A stretch of DNA of 41,336 nt from VFBF01 sp033764865 (lineage in GTDB: Bacteria > Pseudomonadota > Alphaproteobacteria > Caulobacterales > Aquidulcibacteraceae). Position numbers and translations under genes: made by a program. Shown here in pieces: positions 14,993 to 25,819 of this stretch. The notes beneath the pieces were generated by a model, which was not told the DNA's origin, did not search any database, and saw only the letters and a list, made by a program, of their open reading frames with translations. The stretch is taken from the NCBI GenBank assembly GCA_033764865.1, contig JANRIM010000166.1:1-41336 (forward strand), given 5' to 3'. Positions within the stretch are counted from its first letter, which is position 1, and each line of letters opens with the position of its first letter.

Positions 14993-15085
14993 CAGGCGCC
15001 GCTGCGTCGCAGCGCCCTCCGCCCCCATGACAACGCCGCCGACACCCTATAGACACCCGCCGCTCACAGGGATTCCGAGGACGAC

Positions 15086-15808
15086 ATGCTGCTGCAGGTC
15101 GAAGGCTTGCGGAAAAGCTTCGGTCGCCGCGTCGCCGTGGACGACGTCAGCTTTTCCATCGACGTCGGCGAGGTGGTGGGCTTTCTGGGCCCCAACGGCG
15201 CCGGCAAGACCACCACGATGCGGATGATCGCCGGCTATCTGGAGCCGGACGAAGGCACGGCGAAGATTTTCAATATCGACGTCGCCCAGGACCGCCGTCG
15301 CGCGCAGGAGCGCGTGGGCTATCTGCCCGAGGGCGCGCCGCTCTACGGCGAGATGACGCCGTGGACGTTCCTGCGCTTCATCGCCGAGGCCCGCGGCATG
15401 GACAAGGACGCCGCCCGCCACGCCGTCACGCGCGCCGCGCAGGATGCGCGCCTCGGCGAGGCCATCGAACGCCCGATCGAGACGCTCTCGAAGGGCTATC
15501 GCCGTCGCGTGGGCCTGGCGGCCGCGCTGGTGCACGATCCGCTGCTGCTGATCCTCGACGAACCCACCGACGGCCTCGACCCCAACCAGCGCCAGGCCGT
15601 GCGCGATCTCATCCGCCGCCTCGGCGGCGAACGCGGCGTGATCCTCTCCACCCACAGCCTTGAGGAGGTGGAGGCGGTGTGCACGCGTGCGATCGTGATC
15701 CATCGCGGACGCAAGGTGGCCGATACGTCGCCGAAGGCGCTGTCCGAGCAGTACGGCGGTCTCGACGCCGCCTTCCGCACGCTCACGGGTGGGGAGGAGG
15801 GGCTGTGA
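15086..15808 (+). CDS. ABC transporter ATP-binding protein (GldA-like)
   Basis: This 240-aa ATPase has Walker A GPNGAGKT at residues 35-42, signature LSKGY at 134-138, Walker B LLLILDEP at 153-160 and the switch His190. It belongs to the ABC-2 exporter class with a GldA/NatA-like sequence. It overlaps the permease gene by 4 bp (GTGA), and together with the next two genes forms a GldA-GldF-GldG-DUF4340 set. It energises the complex on the cytoplasmic face; the transported substrate is unknown. GAGGA precedes the ATG. Confidence 0.93.
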   Translation: MLLQVEGLRKSFGRRVAVDDVSFSIDVGEVVGFLGPNGAGKTTTMRMIAGYLEPDEGTAKIFNIDVAQDRRRAQERVGYLPEGAPLYGEMTPWTFLRFIAEARGMDKDAARHAVTRAAQDARLGEAIERPIETLSKGYRRRVGLAAALVHDPLLLILDEPTDGLDPNQRQAVRDLIRRLGGERGVILSTHSLEEVEAVCTRAIVIHRGRKVADTSPKALSEQYGGLDAAFRTLTGGEEGL

Positions 15809-16563
15809 ACCCGCAGGTGAAGAACCAGATCAAGAGCCTCGCCGCCGTCTACCGGCGCGAGCTGCTCGCCTACCTCACCACGCCGCTCGCGTACGTGTTC
15901 GTGGCGGTGTTTCTCATCGCCATCGGCACGTTCACGTTCCAGGTCGGCGCCTTCTTCGATCAGGGCCGCGCCGATCTCTCCAGCTTCTTTGCGTTCCATC
16001 CCTGGCTGTTCATGGTGTTCCTGCCGGCGATCGCCATGCGGTTGTGGTCGGACGAGGCGCGCAGCGGCGCCATCGAGATCCTCATGACGCTGCCCGCCCC
16101 CACCTGGGCGCTGGTGCTCGGCAAGTTCTTCGCGGCATGGACCGTGGCGGCCATCGCGCTGGCGCTCACCACGCCGCTGTGGATCACGGTGAACTTCCTC
16201 GGCGATCCGGACAACGCGGCGATCTTCGTGGGCTATTTCGCCAGCCTGCTGATGGCAGGCGCCTACATCGCCATCGGGGCCGCGCTCTCGGCGTTGACGG
16301 CCACGCAGGTGGTGGCGTTCGTGCTGGCGGTGCTGGTGTCTTTCGTGCTCACCGCGCTGGGCCTGCCGCTGGTGCTCAACTTCATGAAGGGCCTGATCGG
16401 CGGCGGCACGGCGGAGGCGCTGGCGAACCTCTCCATCTTGCTCCACTTCGACGCCGCCCAGCGCGGCGTGATCGATCTGCGCTCGGTCTACTATTTCGTG
16501 TCGCTGATGGCGCTGGCGCTCGCGGGCGCCACGCTCGCCGTCGATTCCCGGCGGGGAGGCTGA
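15805..16563 (+). CDS. ABC-2 type permease (GldF-like)
   Basis: This 252-aa protein has six transmembrane helices in the ABC-2 pattern, beginning with a cytoplasmic segment (VYRRELLAYLTTPLAYVF) and including MRLWSDEARSGAIEILMTLP, a conserved stretch of GldF and Nos-type permeases. The start is GTG at 15805, overlapping the ATPase stop as GTGA and preceded by GGGGAGGAGG. The stop is 3 bp ahead of the GldG-like gene. It should form the membrane channel with the ATPase. Confidence 0.92.
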   Translation: MNPQVKNQIKSLAAVYRRELLAYLTTPLAYVFVAVFLIAIGTFTFQVGAFFDQGRADLSSFFAFHPWLFMVFLPAIAMRLWSDEARSGAIEILMTLPAPTWALVLGKFFAAWTVAAIALALTTPLWITVNFLGDPDNAAIFVGYFASLLMAGAYIAIGAALSALTATQVVAFVLAVLVSFVLTALGLPLVLNFMKGLIGGGTAEALANLSILLHFDAAQRGVIDLRSVYYFVSLMALALAGATLAVDSRRGG

Positions 16564-16566
16564 TCC

Positions 16567-18498
16567 ATGTCCGCCCGTCGGTACGCCCTCGTCGTCTTCG
16601 CCGCCCTGGTGGTGATCTTCCTCGCCAGCAACGTCATCGTGTCCAGCTGGTTCGCCGGCGCGCGGCTCGATCTCACGGAGAACCGGCTCTACTCCATCTC
16701 CAAGGGCACGCGCGACACGCTGCGCGAGCTGAACGAGCCGATCACGCTTACGTTCTACTATTCGCGCGACGCGGCCGCGCCCTATCCGCAGGTGCGCACC
16801 TACGGCGCGCGCGTGCGGGAGCTTTTGCAGACCTACCAACGCCGGTCCGGCGGCAAGGTGCGGGTGGTGGAGGTCGATCCCGTCCGCTTCACCGACGCCG
16901 AGGACGAGGCCGTAGCCGCCGGCCTCCAGCCGCTGAACCCGGAAGCCGGCGCCGATCCCATCTTTCTCGGCATCACCGGCGCCAACGCCGTCGACGAGAA
17001 GGTGACGATCCCCCAGCTGTCCTGGGACCGCGAGCCCTTCCTTGAGTACGAGCTGACGCGCCTCATCGCGGAACTGCAAAGCACCGGGCGACCGAAGGTG
17101 GGGCTGATCACTGCGCTGGGGTGGAACCCGTCCCTCACCGGCGGCGATCCGCGCATGGCCGCGCAGTCCGGCCAGCCGTTCGTGGTCGGTGAGCTGGCGC
17201 GACTTGTGGAGATCGAGAAGCTCGCCCCCGATTTCACCGGCATCGGCCCCGAGATCGACGTGTTGGCCATCGTCCACCCGTGGGCGCTGACGGAGCAGCA
17301 GCTTTACGAGATCGACCAGTTCATGATGCGCAAGGGCCGTGCGTTCGTGGCGGTGGACCCCGCCGCCATCATGACCGAGGGCGCGCCCAATCCGTTCGGC
17401 ATGCCCCAGGACGCGGCGCCGTCGTCCTCGAACCTGGCGCCGATCCTTGAGAAGTGGGGCGTGGCGGTCAGCGCCGACGCGGTCATCGACCGCATCCACG
17501 CGCTGCCGATCCAGGCCATGGGGCCGAACGGCCAACCCATGGTGATGCCGCAGCCGTTGTTCTTCGAAGTGCCGGCGGACCGGCTCAACCGCGAGGATCT
17601 CGTCACCGCCGCGCTGGCGCGCGGGATCAACGTCGGCGCGCCGGGCGCGATCACGTGGACCAGCGCGCCGGGCGTCGAGGTCACGCCGCTGGCGCGCACC
17701 TCCGGCGACACGATGCGCATTCCCGCCGCCCAGGCCACGAGCCGGCCCGACCCCGCCACGCTTTTGCAGCAGTACGTGGGCAGCGCCCGGCAGGAGACGC
17801 TCGCGGTGCGCATCGCCGGCACGCTGCCCTCCGCGTTCGGCGCGCAGCGCCCTGGCACGATCGCCGCGGCGCCGGACGCCCCGCACCTTGCACAGTCCGC
17901 CGAACCCGCCACGGTCATCCTCGTCAGCGACGTCGATTTCCTGAACGACAATTTCTACCTCTCGGGCCAGCAGCGGCAGGCGCTGGTGGACAACGCTTCC
18001 CTGCTGCTGAACGCCATCGACCAGCTGGGCGGATCCACCGCGCTGCTGTCGCTGCGGTCCCGCGCGCCCAGCCTGCGGCGCATGACGGTGGTGGAGGGCA
18101 TCCGCAACGACGCGCAGGCGCGCATGGTGGAGACCCAGGCCGTGCTGCAGGGCGAACTCGCCGCCGCCGAGCAAGGTCTGCAGGAGCTGGAGGCCAAGGG
18201 CCAGGGCTCTGGCTTCTTCGCCGGCGATCTGGGGGCGGAACTCACGGCGGAGGAGCGCGCGCGGATCGAGGACTTCCGCGCCAAGGCGCTGGAGCTGCGC
18301 AAGCAGCTGCGCGCGGTCGAGCGGGGCTTCCGCACCGATCTCGATCGGCTGGAGGGCTGGCTCATCCTCCTCAACGTGTGGCTCGCGCCGCTGCTGGTTA
18401 TCGGCGCAGGCGTCTTCTGGATCCTGCGGCGGCAGCGTCGGGCGGCGGGCTCGTCCGTGCTCGCCGTGTCCTCACCCAAGACCGGGGCTGCCCCATGA
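16567..18498 (+). CDS. GldG family ABC-associated protein (large periplasmic domain)
   Basis: This 643-aa protein has an N-terminal transmembrane helix (about residues 8-30), a large extracytoplasmic region and a C-terminal helix at about 600-620 followed by a basic tail. The start LDLTENRLYSISKGTRDTLRELNEPI, then FYYSRDAAAPYPQ, is the hallmark of the GldG/ABC-associated (DUF4350-like) family. A coiled-coil-like segment rich in Glu, Leu and Gln occupies about 510-590. In Flavobacterium, GldA/F/G were linked to gliding, but homologues like this one occur in non-gliding bacteria and have no defined role. It overlaps the next gene by 4 bp. Confidence 0.9.
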   Translation: MSARRYALVVFAALVVIFLASNVIVSSWFAGARLDLTENRLYSISKGTRDTLRELNEPITLTFYYSRDAAAPYPQVRTYGARVRELLQTYQRRSGGKVRVVEVDPVRFTDAEDEAVAAGLQPLNPEAGADPIFLGITGANAVDEKVTIPQLSWDREPFLEYELTRLIAELQSTGRPKVGLITALGWNPSLTGGDPRMAAQSGQPFVVGELARLVEIEKLAPDFTGIGPEIDVLAIVHPWALTEQQLYEIDQFMMRKGRAFVAVDPAAIMTEGAPNPFGMPQDAAPSSSNLAPILEKWGVAVSADAVIDRIHALPIQAMGPNGQPMVMPQPLFFEVPADRLNREDLVTAALARGINVGAPGAITWTSAPGVEVTPLARTSGDTMRIPAAQATSRPDPATLLQQYVGSARQETLAVRIAGTLPSAFGAQRPGTIAAAPDAPHLAQSAEPATVILVSDVDFLNDNFYLSGQQRQALVDNASLLLNAIDQLGGSTALLSLRSRAPSLRRMTVVEGIRNDAQARMVETQAVLQGELAAAEQGLQELEAKGQGSGFFAGDLGAELTAEERARIEDFRAKALELRKQLRAVERGFRTDLDRLEGWLILLNVWLAPLLVIGAGVFWILRRQRRAAGSSVLAVSSPKTGAAP

Positions 18499-19532
18499 CC
18501 ACCGAATTGGCCCAGGGCCGGGCGCGTCGCGCAGGCTGGATTGCCGGGCTGGCCGCGGCGCTCGCGGGCGTCGCCATCGTCACCGTGGCCATCCAGGCCC
18601 GCGGCCGCGACGCCGACGCCGTAGCGGGCCCTGTGCTGCCCGGCTTCGCCGAACGCGTGCGCGACGCCGCCAGGATCACGGTCGCCACCGCCGAGGCGCG
18701 CTACGAGATCCAGCGCACGCAGAAAGGCTGGGCGCTGAAGGATCGCGGTAATTTCCCTGTGCGCCGCGAGGTGCTGGCCCAGTTCACCGACGGCCTGCGG
18801 TCGCTCGCCTACGTGCGTCCGATGACGCGCGATCCCGACCGCCACGACCGCCTCGGCCTCGGCGATCCCGCGCAGGGCGGATCGGGCGTGCTGGTGCAGG
18901 TGGAGGACAGCCAGGGCGCACGGCTGGCGGACCTCATCATCGGCCAGGAGGCGGGCGGCGCGCTGTTCCTGCGCAAGCCCGGCGAGGACCAGACCTGGCA
19001 GGTGCGGGGCGAGATGCCGCCGCTGCGGGACGTGGCCCGATGGCTTGACCTCGCGCCGCTGGCGCTTGACGCCGCCCGCATCGCCGGCGCCGAGGTGCAG
19101 CCGCCCACCGGGCCGGCCTACGCCGTGGCCCGCGCCAATGAGAGCGCAAGCTTCGCCCTGGCCGCGCCCTACGACGCCCTGCCCGTCCTGTCGCCCGGCG
19201 ACGTCGCCGATGCAGCGCTGATGCTGTCCCAGCTGACGCCCGTCGACGTCCGGCCCGCGGCCGCTGTCCCGGGCCCGCCGCGGGCGCGATCGCGGCTGCG
19301 CACGTTCGACGGTCTGCTCATCGAGGCGGAAATGTTCGAGGAGCCGGGCGGGCGGTACTGGATCAAGCTGATCGCGCGGGCGGAGCAGCCGGCGATGGAG
19401 GCGGAGGCGGCAGGCGTCAATGCGCGCGTCGGCCCGTGGGCGTATGGCGTGTCGGAAGCGCAGTTCCAGGACGCCGCGCCGCCACTGTCCGTGCTTGCGG
19501 GGCGACCGGAGTCCGCGCCGCAGAAGCAGTAA
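18495..19532 (+). CDS. DUF4340 domain-containing membrane-anchored protein
   Basis: This 345-aa protein has one N-terminal transmembrane helix (about residues 14-36) and then a periplasmic region with the DUF4340 repeat pattern (YEIQRTQKGWALKDRGNFPV, later LADLIIGQEAGGALFLRKPG). DUF4340 proteins regularly accompany GldG-like subunits. The start ATG overlaps the stop of the preceding gene (ATGA), so the two are translationally coupled. It is the last gene of the ABC operon and converges on ccmD with a 6-bp gap. The function is unknown; a partner of the GldG-like subunit outside the membrane is the natural guess. Confidence 0.88.
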   Translation: MTTELAQGRARRAGWIAGLAAALAGVAIVTVAIQARGRDADAVAGPVLPGFAERVRDAARITVATAEARYEIQRTQKGWALKDRGNFPVRREVLAQFTDGLRSLAYVRPMTRDPDRHDRLGLGDPAQGGSGVLVQVEDSQGARLADLIIGQEAGGALFLRKPGEDQTWQVRGEMPPLRDVARWLDLAPLALDAARIAGAEVQPPTGPAYAVARANESASFALAAPYDALPVLSPGDVADAALMLSQLTPVDVRPAAAVPGPPRARSRLRTFDGLLIEAEMFEEPGGRYWIKLIARAEQPAMEAEAAGVNARVGPWAYGVSEAQFQDAAPPLSVLAGRPESAPQKQ

Positions 19533-19538
19533 GGCCCG

Positions 19539-19685
19539 CTATTCCCGGGCCGCCTTTTCCCACTTGCGCAGGTTCAGCGCCGCGCGCACGGCCAGCGCAA
19601 CGAACGTCGCCACCGCCAGCGCGTAGCAAGGCCAGATGTAGGGCCAGTGCCGGTCCGCCATCAGGTGGGTGAGGGCCTCTATCAT
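19539..19685 (-). CDS. ccmD: Heme exporter protein CcmD
   Basis: This 48-aa protein has a single transmembrane helix and a basic C-terminal segment (NLRKWEKAARE), with the PYIWPCYALAV motif expected of CcmD. The start ATG overlaps the ccmC stop (ATGA). CcmD is the small subunit that helps release holo-CcmE from CcmABC during cytochrome c maturation. The gene is too short to be certain from sequence alone, but its place directly after ccmC makes the call strong. Confidence 0.9.
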   Translation of the reverse strand: MIEALTHLMADRHWPYIWPCYALAVATFVALAVRAALNLRKWEKAARE

Positions 19686-20407
19686 GCCGCGCGCGCCCGC
19701 CGCTGCGCATTGGCGCTGGCCCGGCGGCGGAACACGTCGGCGCGCATGCCCGCCATCAGGAGCGCCGCGAACGCCGCGAGATAGGCGCCCGCCATCACCA
19801 GCAACGGCTGCATCATCGAGGGGTCCATCGCCGATCCGCCGGCGCGAAGGATGCTCGCCGGCTGGTGGAGGCTGTTCCACCAGTCCACGGAGAATTTCAC
19901 GATGGGAATGTTGATGAAGCCGGCGAGGCACAGGATCGCCGCCAGCCGCGCCGCGCGCGCCTCATCTTCGATCGCCCCCCAAAGCGCCATGTAGCCCACG
20001 TAGGTCAGGAACAGCACCAGCATGGAGGTGAGCCGCGCATCCCATTCCCACCAGGTGCCCCATGTGGGCGCGCCCCAGAACGAGCCGGTGATGAGGCACA
20101 GCGCGGCGTAGGCGGCGCCCACGGGCGCGGCGGCGCGGGCGGCCACGTCGGCCAGCGCGTGGCGCCACACAAGGCCCGCAAAGCTCGCCACCGCCATGAA
20201 CGTGTAGATGCCCAGCGCCCACCACGCGGCGGGCACGTGGATGAACATGATGCGCGCGCTCTCGCCCTGGCGGAAGTCCGCCGGCGCGTAGAGCAGGCCC
20301 CACGGCAGGCCGATCGCAAACAGCACGACGGCGAGCGCCGTCGCGATGGGAAGGCCCCACGCGGAGAGCCGCATGAAGCGGTCCGGATTGGCGAAGTACG
20401 CAAACAT
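19682..20407 (-). CDS. ccmC: Heme exporter protein CcmC
   Basis: This 241-aa inner-membrane protein has six transmembrane helices and the heme-handling tryptophan-rich motif WGTWWEWDARLT in a periplasmic loop. It is flanked by the two conserved histidines (FIHVPAAWW and WWNSLHQPAS). CcmC loads heme onto the chaperone CcmE. It sits 15 bp after ccmB and overlaps ccmD by 4 bp. No ccmE, ccmG or ccmH is adjacent; they must lie elsewhere. Confidence 0.96.
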   Translation of the reverse strand: MFAYFANPDRFMRLSAWGLPIATALAVVLFAIGLPWGLLYAPADFRQGESARIMFIHVPAAWWALGIYTFMAVASFAGLVWRHALADVAARAAAPVGAAYAALCLITGSFWGAPTWGTWWEWDARLTSMLVLFLTYVGYMALWGAIEDEARAARLAAILCLAGFINIPIVKFSVDWWNSLHQPASILRAGGSAMDPSMMQPLLVMAGAYLAAFAALLMAGMRADVFRRRASANAQRRARAA

Positions 20408-20422
20408 GGTCTCTGGCCTAGT

Positions 20423-21091
20423 TTACGAGACGTGCTGCCGCAACGCGGCGGCTGCGCCGATGGGACCCAACGCCGCAAAGAACAACGTCGCCGCGCACAG
20501 GTAGGAGAAGGCGTCGGTGAACAGGCCCTCCTCGGCGGCGCGGGCGGCGGCGGCGGCCCCGAAGATGATCGGCGGGGCGAAGAACGGCAGCACCAGGATG
20601 GCGATCAGCACGCCGCCCCGCCGCACCCCCGCCGCCAAAGCCGCGCCGAACAAGCCGGCCCCGATGAACGCCGCCAGCCCCACCAGCAGCCCCAGCGCCA
20701 CCAGCGGCGCCGCCGACGGCGGCGTCTGCATCGCCAGCGCCATGGGCATGGCCGCCAGCGCCAGCGGCGCGCCGATGGCGACCCAAAGCGCCGCGCCTTT
20801 GGCGGCCACCAGCAGCTCAAGCGGGGCTTCGGAGAGCATCAGCTGATCCAGGCTGCCATCCTCAAGATCCGCCTGGAACAACCGCTCCAGCACCATCAGC
20901 ACCGCCAGCGCGGCGGTCAGCCACAGCAGGGGCGGCCCGATGAGCGCCAACGTCTCCTGATCGGGCCCGGCGGTCAGCGGCACCAGCATGGTGGCGCCCA
21001 CAAAGAACCCGAGCGGCGCCGCCGCCCCGCCGCCGGCGGCCCAGGCCAGCGCAAGATCGCGGCGGAAGACGGCGAACAGCGCGCCCGTCAT
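20423..21091 (-). CDS. ccmB: Heme exporter protein CcmB
   Basis: This 222-aa protein has six hydrophobic segments and the CcmB pattern LFQADLEDGSLDQLMLSEAPLE near residues 70-90. It is the permease partner of CcmA in the ATP-driven release of holo-CcmE. The start ATG overlaps the ccmA stop (ATGA). Confidence 0.95.
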   Translation of the reverse strand: MTGALFAVFRRDLALAWAAGGGAAAPLGFFVGATMLVPLTAGPDQETLALIGPPLLWLTAALAVLMVLERLFQADLEDGSLDQLMLSEAPLELLVAAKGAALWVAIGAPLALAAMPMALAMQTPPSAAPLVALGLLVGLAAFIGAGLFGAALAAGVRRGGVLIAILVLPFFAPPIIFGAAAAARAAEEGLFTDAFSYLCAATLFFAALGPIGAAAALRQHVS

Positions 21092-21672
21092 GAAGGGGTG
21101 CCCAGCGCAACGGTCTGGGTCGGCGCGCCCAGCGGCTCGTGCACCGCCGCGACCACAATGCCCCCGTCGGCGCAGTGGTCGGCGATGAGGCGTTCCAGCA
21201 GCGCCTTGCCGGCGGCGTCGAGGGAGGCGGCGGGCTCGTCCAGCAGCCAGAGCGGCCGCGGGGACGCCAGCAGACGCGCCAGCGCCAGGCGGCGCCCCTG
21301 GCCCGCCGACAGCGTGCGCGCGGGCAGGTCCGCGACCCGACCCAGGCCGACGCGCTCCAGTACGGCGTCGGCGGCCTCGCCGCCCAGCAGGTCGGCCCAG
21401 AAGCGCAGATGCGCGCGGGCGTCGAGCGGGGCCTTAAGTCCGTCGCGATGGCCAAGAAAGTGGAGGCGGGTTTCGCGGTCCTCGTCGCCAAACGCTATGG
21501 TCCCGGCGCTGGGCCGCAGGAAGCCCGCGATGGCGCGCAGGAGGCTGGTCTTGCCGGCGCCGTTGGGGCCGGTCAGCGCGACGTGCGCGCCGGGCGGCGC
21601 CTCCAGGCGCAAGCCCTCGAACAGCCGCCAGCCGCCACGCTCGAGGGCCAGGTCAGTGATGGTCAGCTGCAC
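21088..21672 (-). CDS. ccmA: Heme ABC exporter ATP-binding protein CcmA
   Basis: This 194-aa ATPase has Walker A GPNGAGKTS (residues 35-43), signature LSAGQGRRLALARLL and Walker B LWLLDEP. The compact size fits CcmA. The start is GTG at 21672, with GAGGA 9 nt upstream; an in-frame ATG at 21765 would add 31 residues not seen in the family. It is the first gene of the ccmABCD operon and divergent from acnA across 241 bp. Confidence 0.95.
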   Translation of the reverse strand: MQLTITDLALERGGWRLFEGLRLEAPPGAHVALTGPNGAGKTSLLRAIAGFLRPSAGTIAFGDEDRETRLHFLGHRDGLKAPLDARAHLRFWADLLGGEAADAVLERVGLGRVADLPARTLSAGQGRRLALARLLASPRPLWLLDEPAASLDAAGKALLERLIADHCADGGIVVAAVHEPLGAPTQTVALGTPS

Positions 21673-21794
21673 GCGCGGTTGTCCTCGGGAGGGTGATCGG
21701 GCGCGCCGCTGTATCCCGTCAAGCGCCGGCGACGTACAGTTGAGAGCGGCTTGCAGGAACCGCAAAGAAAATCCCGCCTGCGAAGGATGGTCAA

Positions 21795-21823
21795 TTGAAC
21801 CGCGCCGCGCGCCCGCGTATCTC
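21795..21823 (+). promoter_or_regulatory. Candidate acnA promoter
   Basis: TTGAAC (21795-21800) and TATCTC (21818-21823) are 17 bp apart, about 90 nt ahead of the acnA ATG. It is the best -35/-10 pair seen in the 241-bp divergent region. No second clear element for ccmA was found. Confidence 0.4.
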
Positions 21824-21913
21824 AGGATTGCCGCGCGCGCCGGTCCGATTCCGGCAAGGGGCGCCCCCCGCCGCGCTTGCGATCCCTCATCCCTTTCTCA
21901 AGGACGATCGCTG

Positions 21914-24601
<2,688 letters not shown>

Positions 24602-24613
24602 CGACGAAGAAAC

Positions 24614-24639
24614 CCCTCCTCCCGCGCCCGGGAGGAGGG
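24614..24639 (+). promoter_or_regulatory. Perfect hairpin covering the Nudix gene ribosome-binding site
   Basis: CCCTCCTCCC and GGGAGGAGGG form a perfect 10-bp stem with a 6-nt loop between the acnA stop and the Nudix start. The 3' arm contains the only good Shine-Dalgarno sequence (GGAGG) for the Nudix ATG at 24652. No T-run follows, so it is a weak terminator at best. It could instead limit translation or stabilise the acnA mRNA 3' end. Confidence 0.6.
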
Positions 24640-24651
24640 TAGGTTTCGGCC

Positions 24652-25182
24652 ATGACCCAGACGCTCCCGCCCAACTTCGCCCAGGCCATCCCCGACGGAG
24701 AGGATCGCGTGCGCGACGTCTGCGGCACCTGCGGCTTCATCAACTACGTGAACCCGAAAATCGTGGTCGGGGCCGTGATCACGTGGGAGGACAAGATCCT
24801 GCTCGCCCGCCGCGCCATCGCGCCGCGGGTCGGGTTCTGGACGCTGCCCGCCGGCTTCATGGAGGAGCGCGAGACCGCGGAGGAAGGCGCCATGCGGGAG
24901 GCGATGGAGGAGGCCACCGCCCGGATCGAGATCGAGGCGCTCCTCGGGTGCTACTCCGTGCCGAGGATCAGCCAGGTGCAGCTCATGTATCGCGCCCGTC
25001 TGCTCGATCCGGCCGTCGCGCCGGGGCCGGAGAGCACGGACGTGAAGCTCGTGACCTGGGACGCCATCCCGTGGGATGAGCTGGCGTTTCCGTCGGTGGT
25101 GTGGGCGCTGCGGGACTTCCGGGCATGGCAGGGCGGCGCCATGGGGCCTTTCTCCACGCCGGAAGGCGGCGTCTACCGCTGA
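24652..25182 (+). CDS. Nudix hydrolase with N-terminal zinc ribbon
   Basis: This 176-aa protein has a two-cysteine start of a zinc ribbon (VCGTCGFINYVNPK) and then a Nudix domain. The Nudix box is GFMEERETAEEGAMREAMEEAT (about residues 68-89), matching GX5EX7REUXEE. It should hydrolyse a nucleoside diphosphate linked to another moiety; NADH- or ADP-ribose-type substrates are typical for relatives, but the substrate is not proven. It is 50 bp downstream of acnA and converges on ispZ. Confidence 0.92.
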   Translation: MTQTLPPNFAQAIPDGEDRVRDVCGTCGFINYVNPKIVVGAVITWEDKILLARRAIAPRVGFWTLPAGFMEERETAEEGAMREAMEEATARIEIEALLGCYSVPRISQVQLMYRARLLDPAVAPGPESTDVKLVTWDAIPWDELAFPSVVWALRDFRAWQGGAMGPFSTPEGGVYR

Positions 25183-25204
25183 CCCGCGCCGCCCGGCTGC
25201 GGGG

Positions 25205-25819
25205 TTACTTCCCGTCCTTGGGCATGTGCTTCATCAGCAGCGGCATGTTGGCGAGCATGAACAGGAACGTCAGCGGCATCACGCCCAGCACCTTGAAGTT
25301 GGCCCAGAACGCTTCCGAATACGTCCGCCACACATACTCGTTCAGGCCGGCCAGGAAGATGAAGAACAACCCCCAGCGCAGGGCGAACGTGGTCCACACG
25401 GCGTCCGGCAGCGTCGGAAACGCGCCCTTGAACAACATTTTCCAGACGTTCTGTTTCACAGCCAGGCCCCCGAGAATGACGCCAGCGTAGAGCAGGTTGA
25501 CGATCGTCGGCTTGATCTTGATGAACAGCGCGTCCTGCAACATCAGCGTCAGACCGCCAAAAACGGTGACGATAACCGCAGTGACGATCAGCATCGGCGG
25601 CAGCCGCTTCTGCACCAGCCACGCGTAGCCCACAGCCAGAAGCGTCGCGACGAGGAACACGCCGGTGGCGAGGAAGATTTCCTGCCCCTTCGGCACGAAC
25701 CGGCCGCCGAGGTTGTAGGTCAGCATGAACACGATCACGGGCCCGAGATCGACGAGCAGTTGCGCGGTCCCGCCCTTTGGGGCCTCCTTCGTCTGTTCTG
25801 CTACGGGCGTGTCGGTCAT
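25205..25819 (-). CDS. ispZ: Septation protein A / inner membrane-spanning protein YciB
   Basis: This 204-aa protein has five or six transmembrane helices and the YciB/IspZ pattern: LLVDLGPVIVF near the start, KPTIVNLLYAGVILGG and NEYVWRTYSEAFWANFKV. A short hydrophilic N-terminus (MTDTPVAEQTKEAPKGG) precedes the first helix. The family is linked to normal septation and envelope integrity. The start ATG overlaps the ftsY stop (ATGA), and ftsY-ispZ linkage is typical of Alphaproteobacteria. Confidence 0.94.
   Translation of the reverse strand: MTDTPVAEQTKEAPKGGTAQLLVDLGPVIVFMLTYNLGGRFVPKGQEIFLATGVFLVATLLAVGYAWLVQKRLPPMLIVTAVIVTVFGGLTLMLQDALFIKIKPTIVNLLYAGVILGGLAVKQNVWKMLFKGAFPTLPDAVWTTFALRWGLFFIFLAGLNEYVWRTYSEAFWANFKVLGVMPLTFLFMLANMPLLMKHMPKDGK

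Noticed and set aside
15030..15053. Promoter ATGACA...TATAGA ahead of the GldA-like ATPase
   Set aside because: The spacing between hexamers is only 15 bp, so it was not listed, although TATAGA itself is a good -10.
15496..18174. 892-codon minus-strand open frame
   Set aside because: It is the antisense shadow of the ABC ATPase, permease and GldG genes, with Arg/His/Gly-rich low-quality sequence and no recognisable domain.
19865..21913. 2-kb in-frame extension upstream of acnA
   Set aside because: It runs antisense through ccmABCD, is Arg/Gln/His-rich, and aconitase has a normal start at 21914 with a ribosome-binding site and family-typical length.
25183..25204. Terminator between the Nudix gene and ispZ
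   Set aside because: Only a 5-bp CCCGC/GCGGG stem with an 11-nt loop and no T-run is present.
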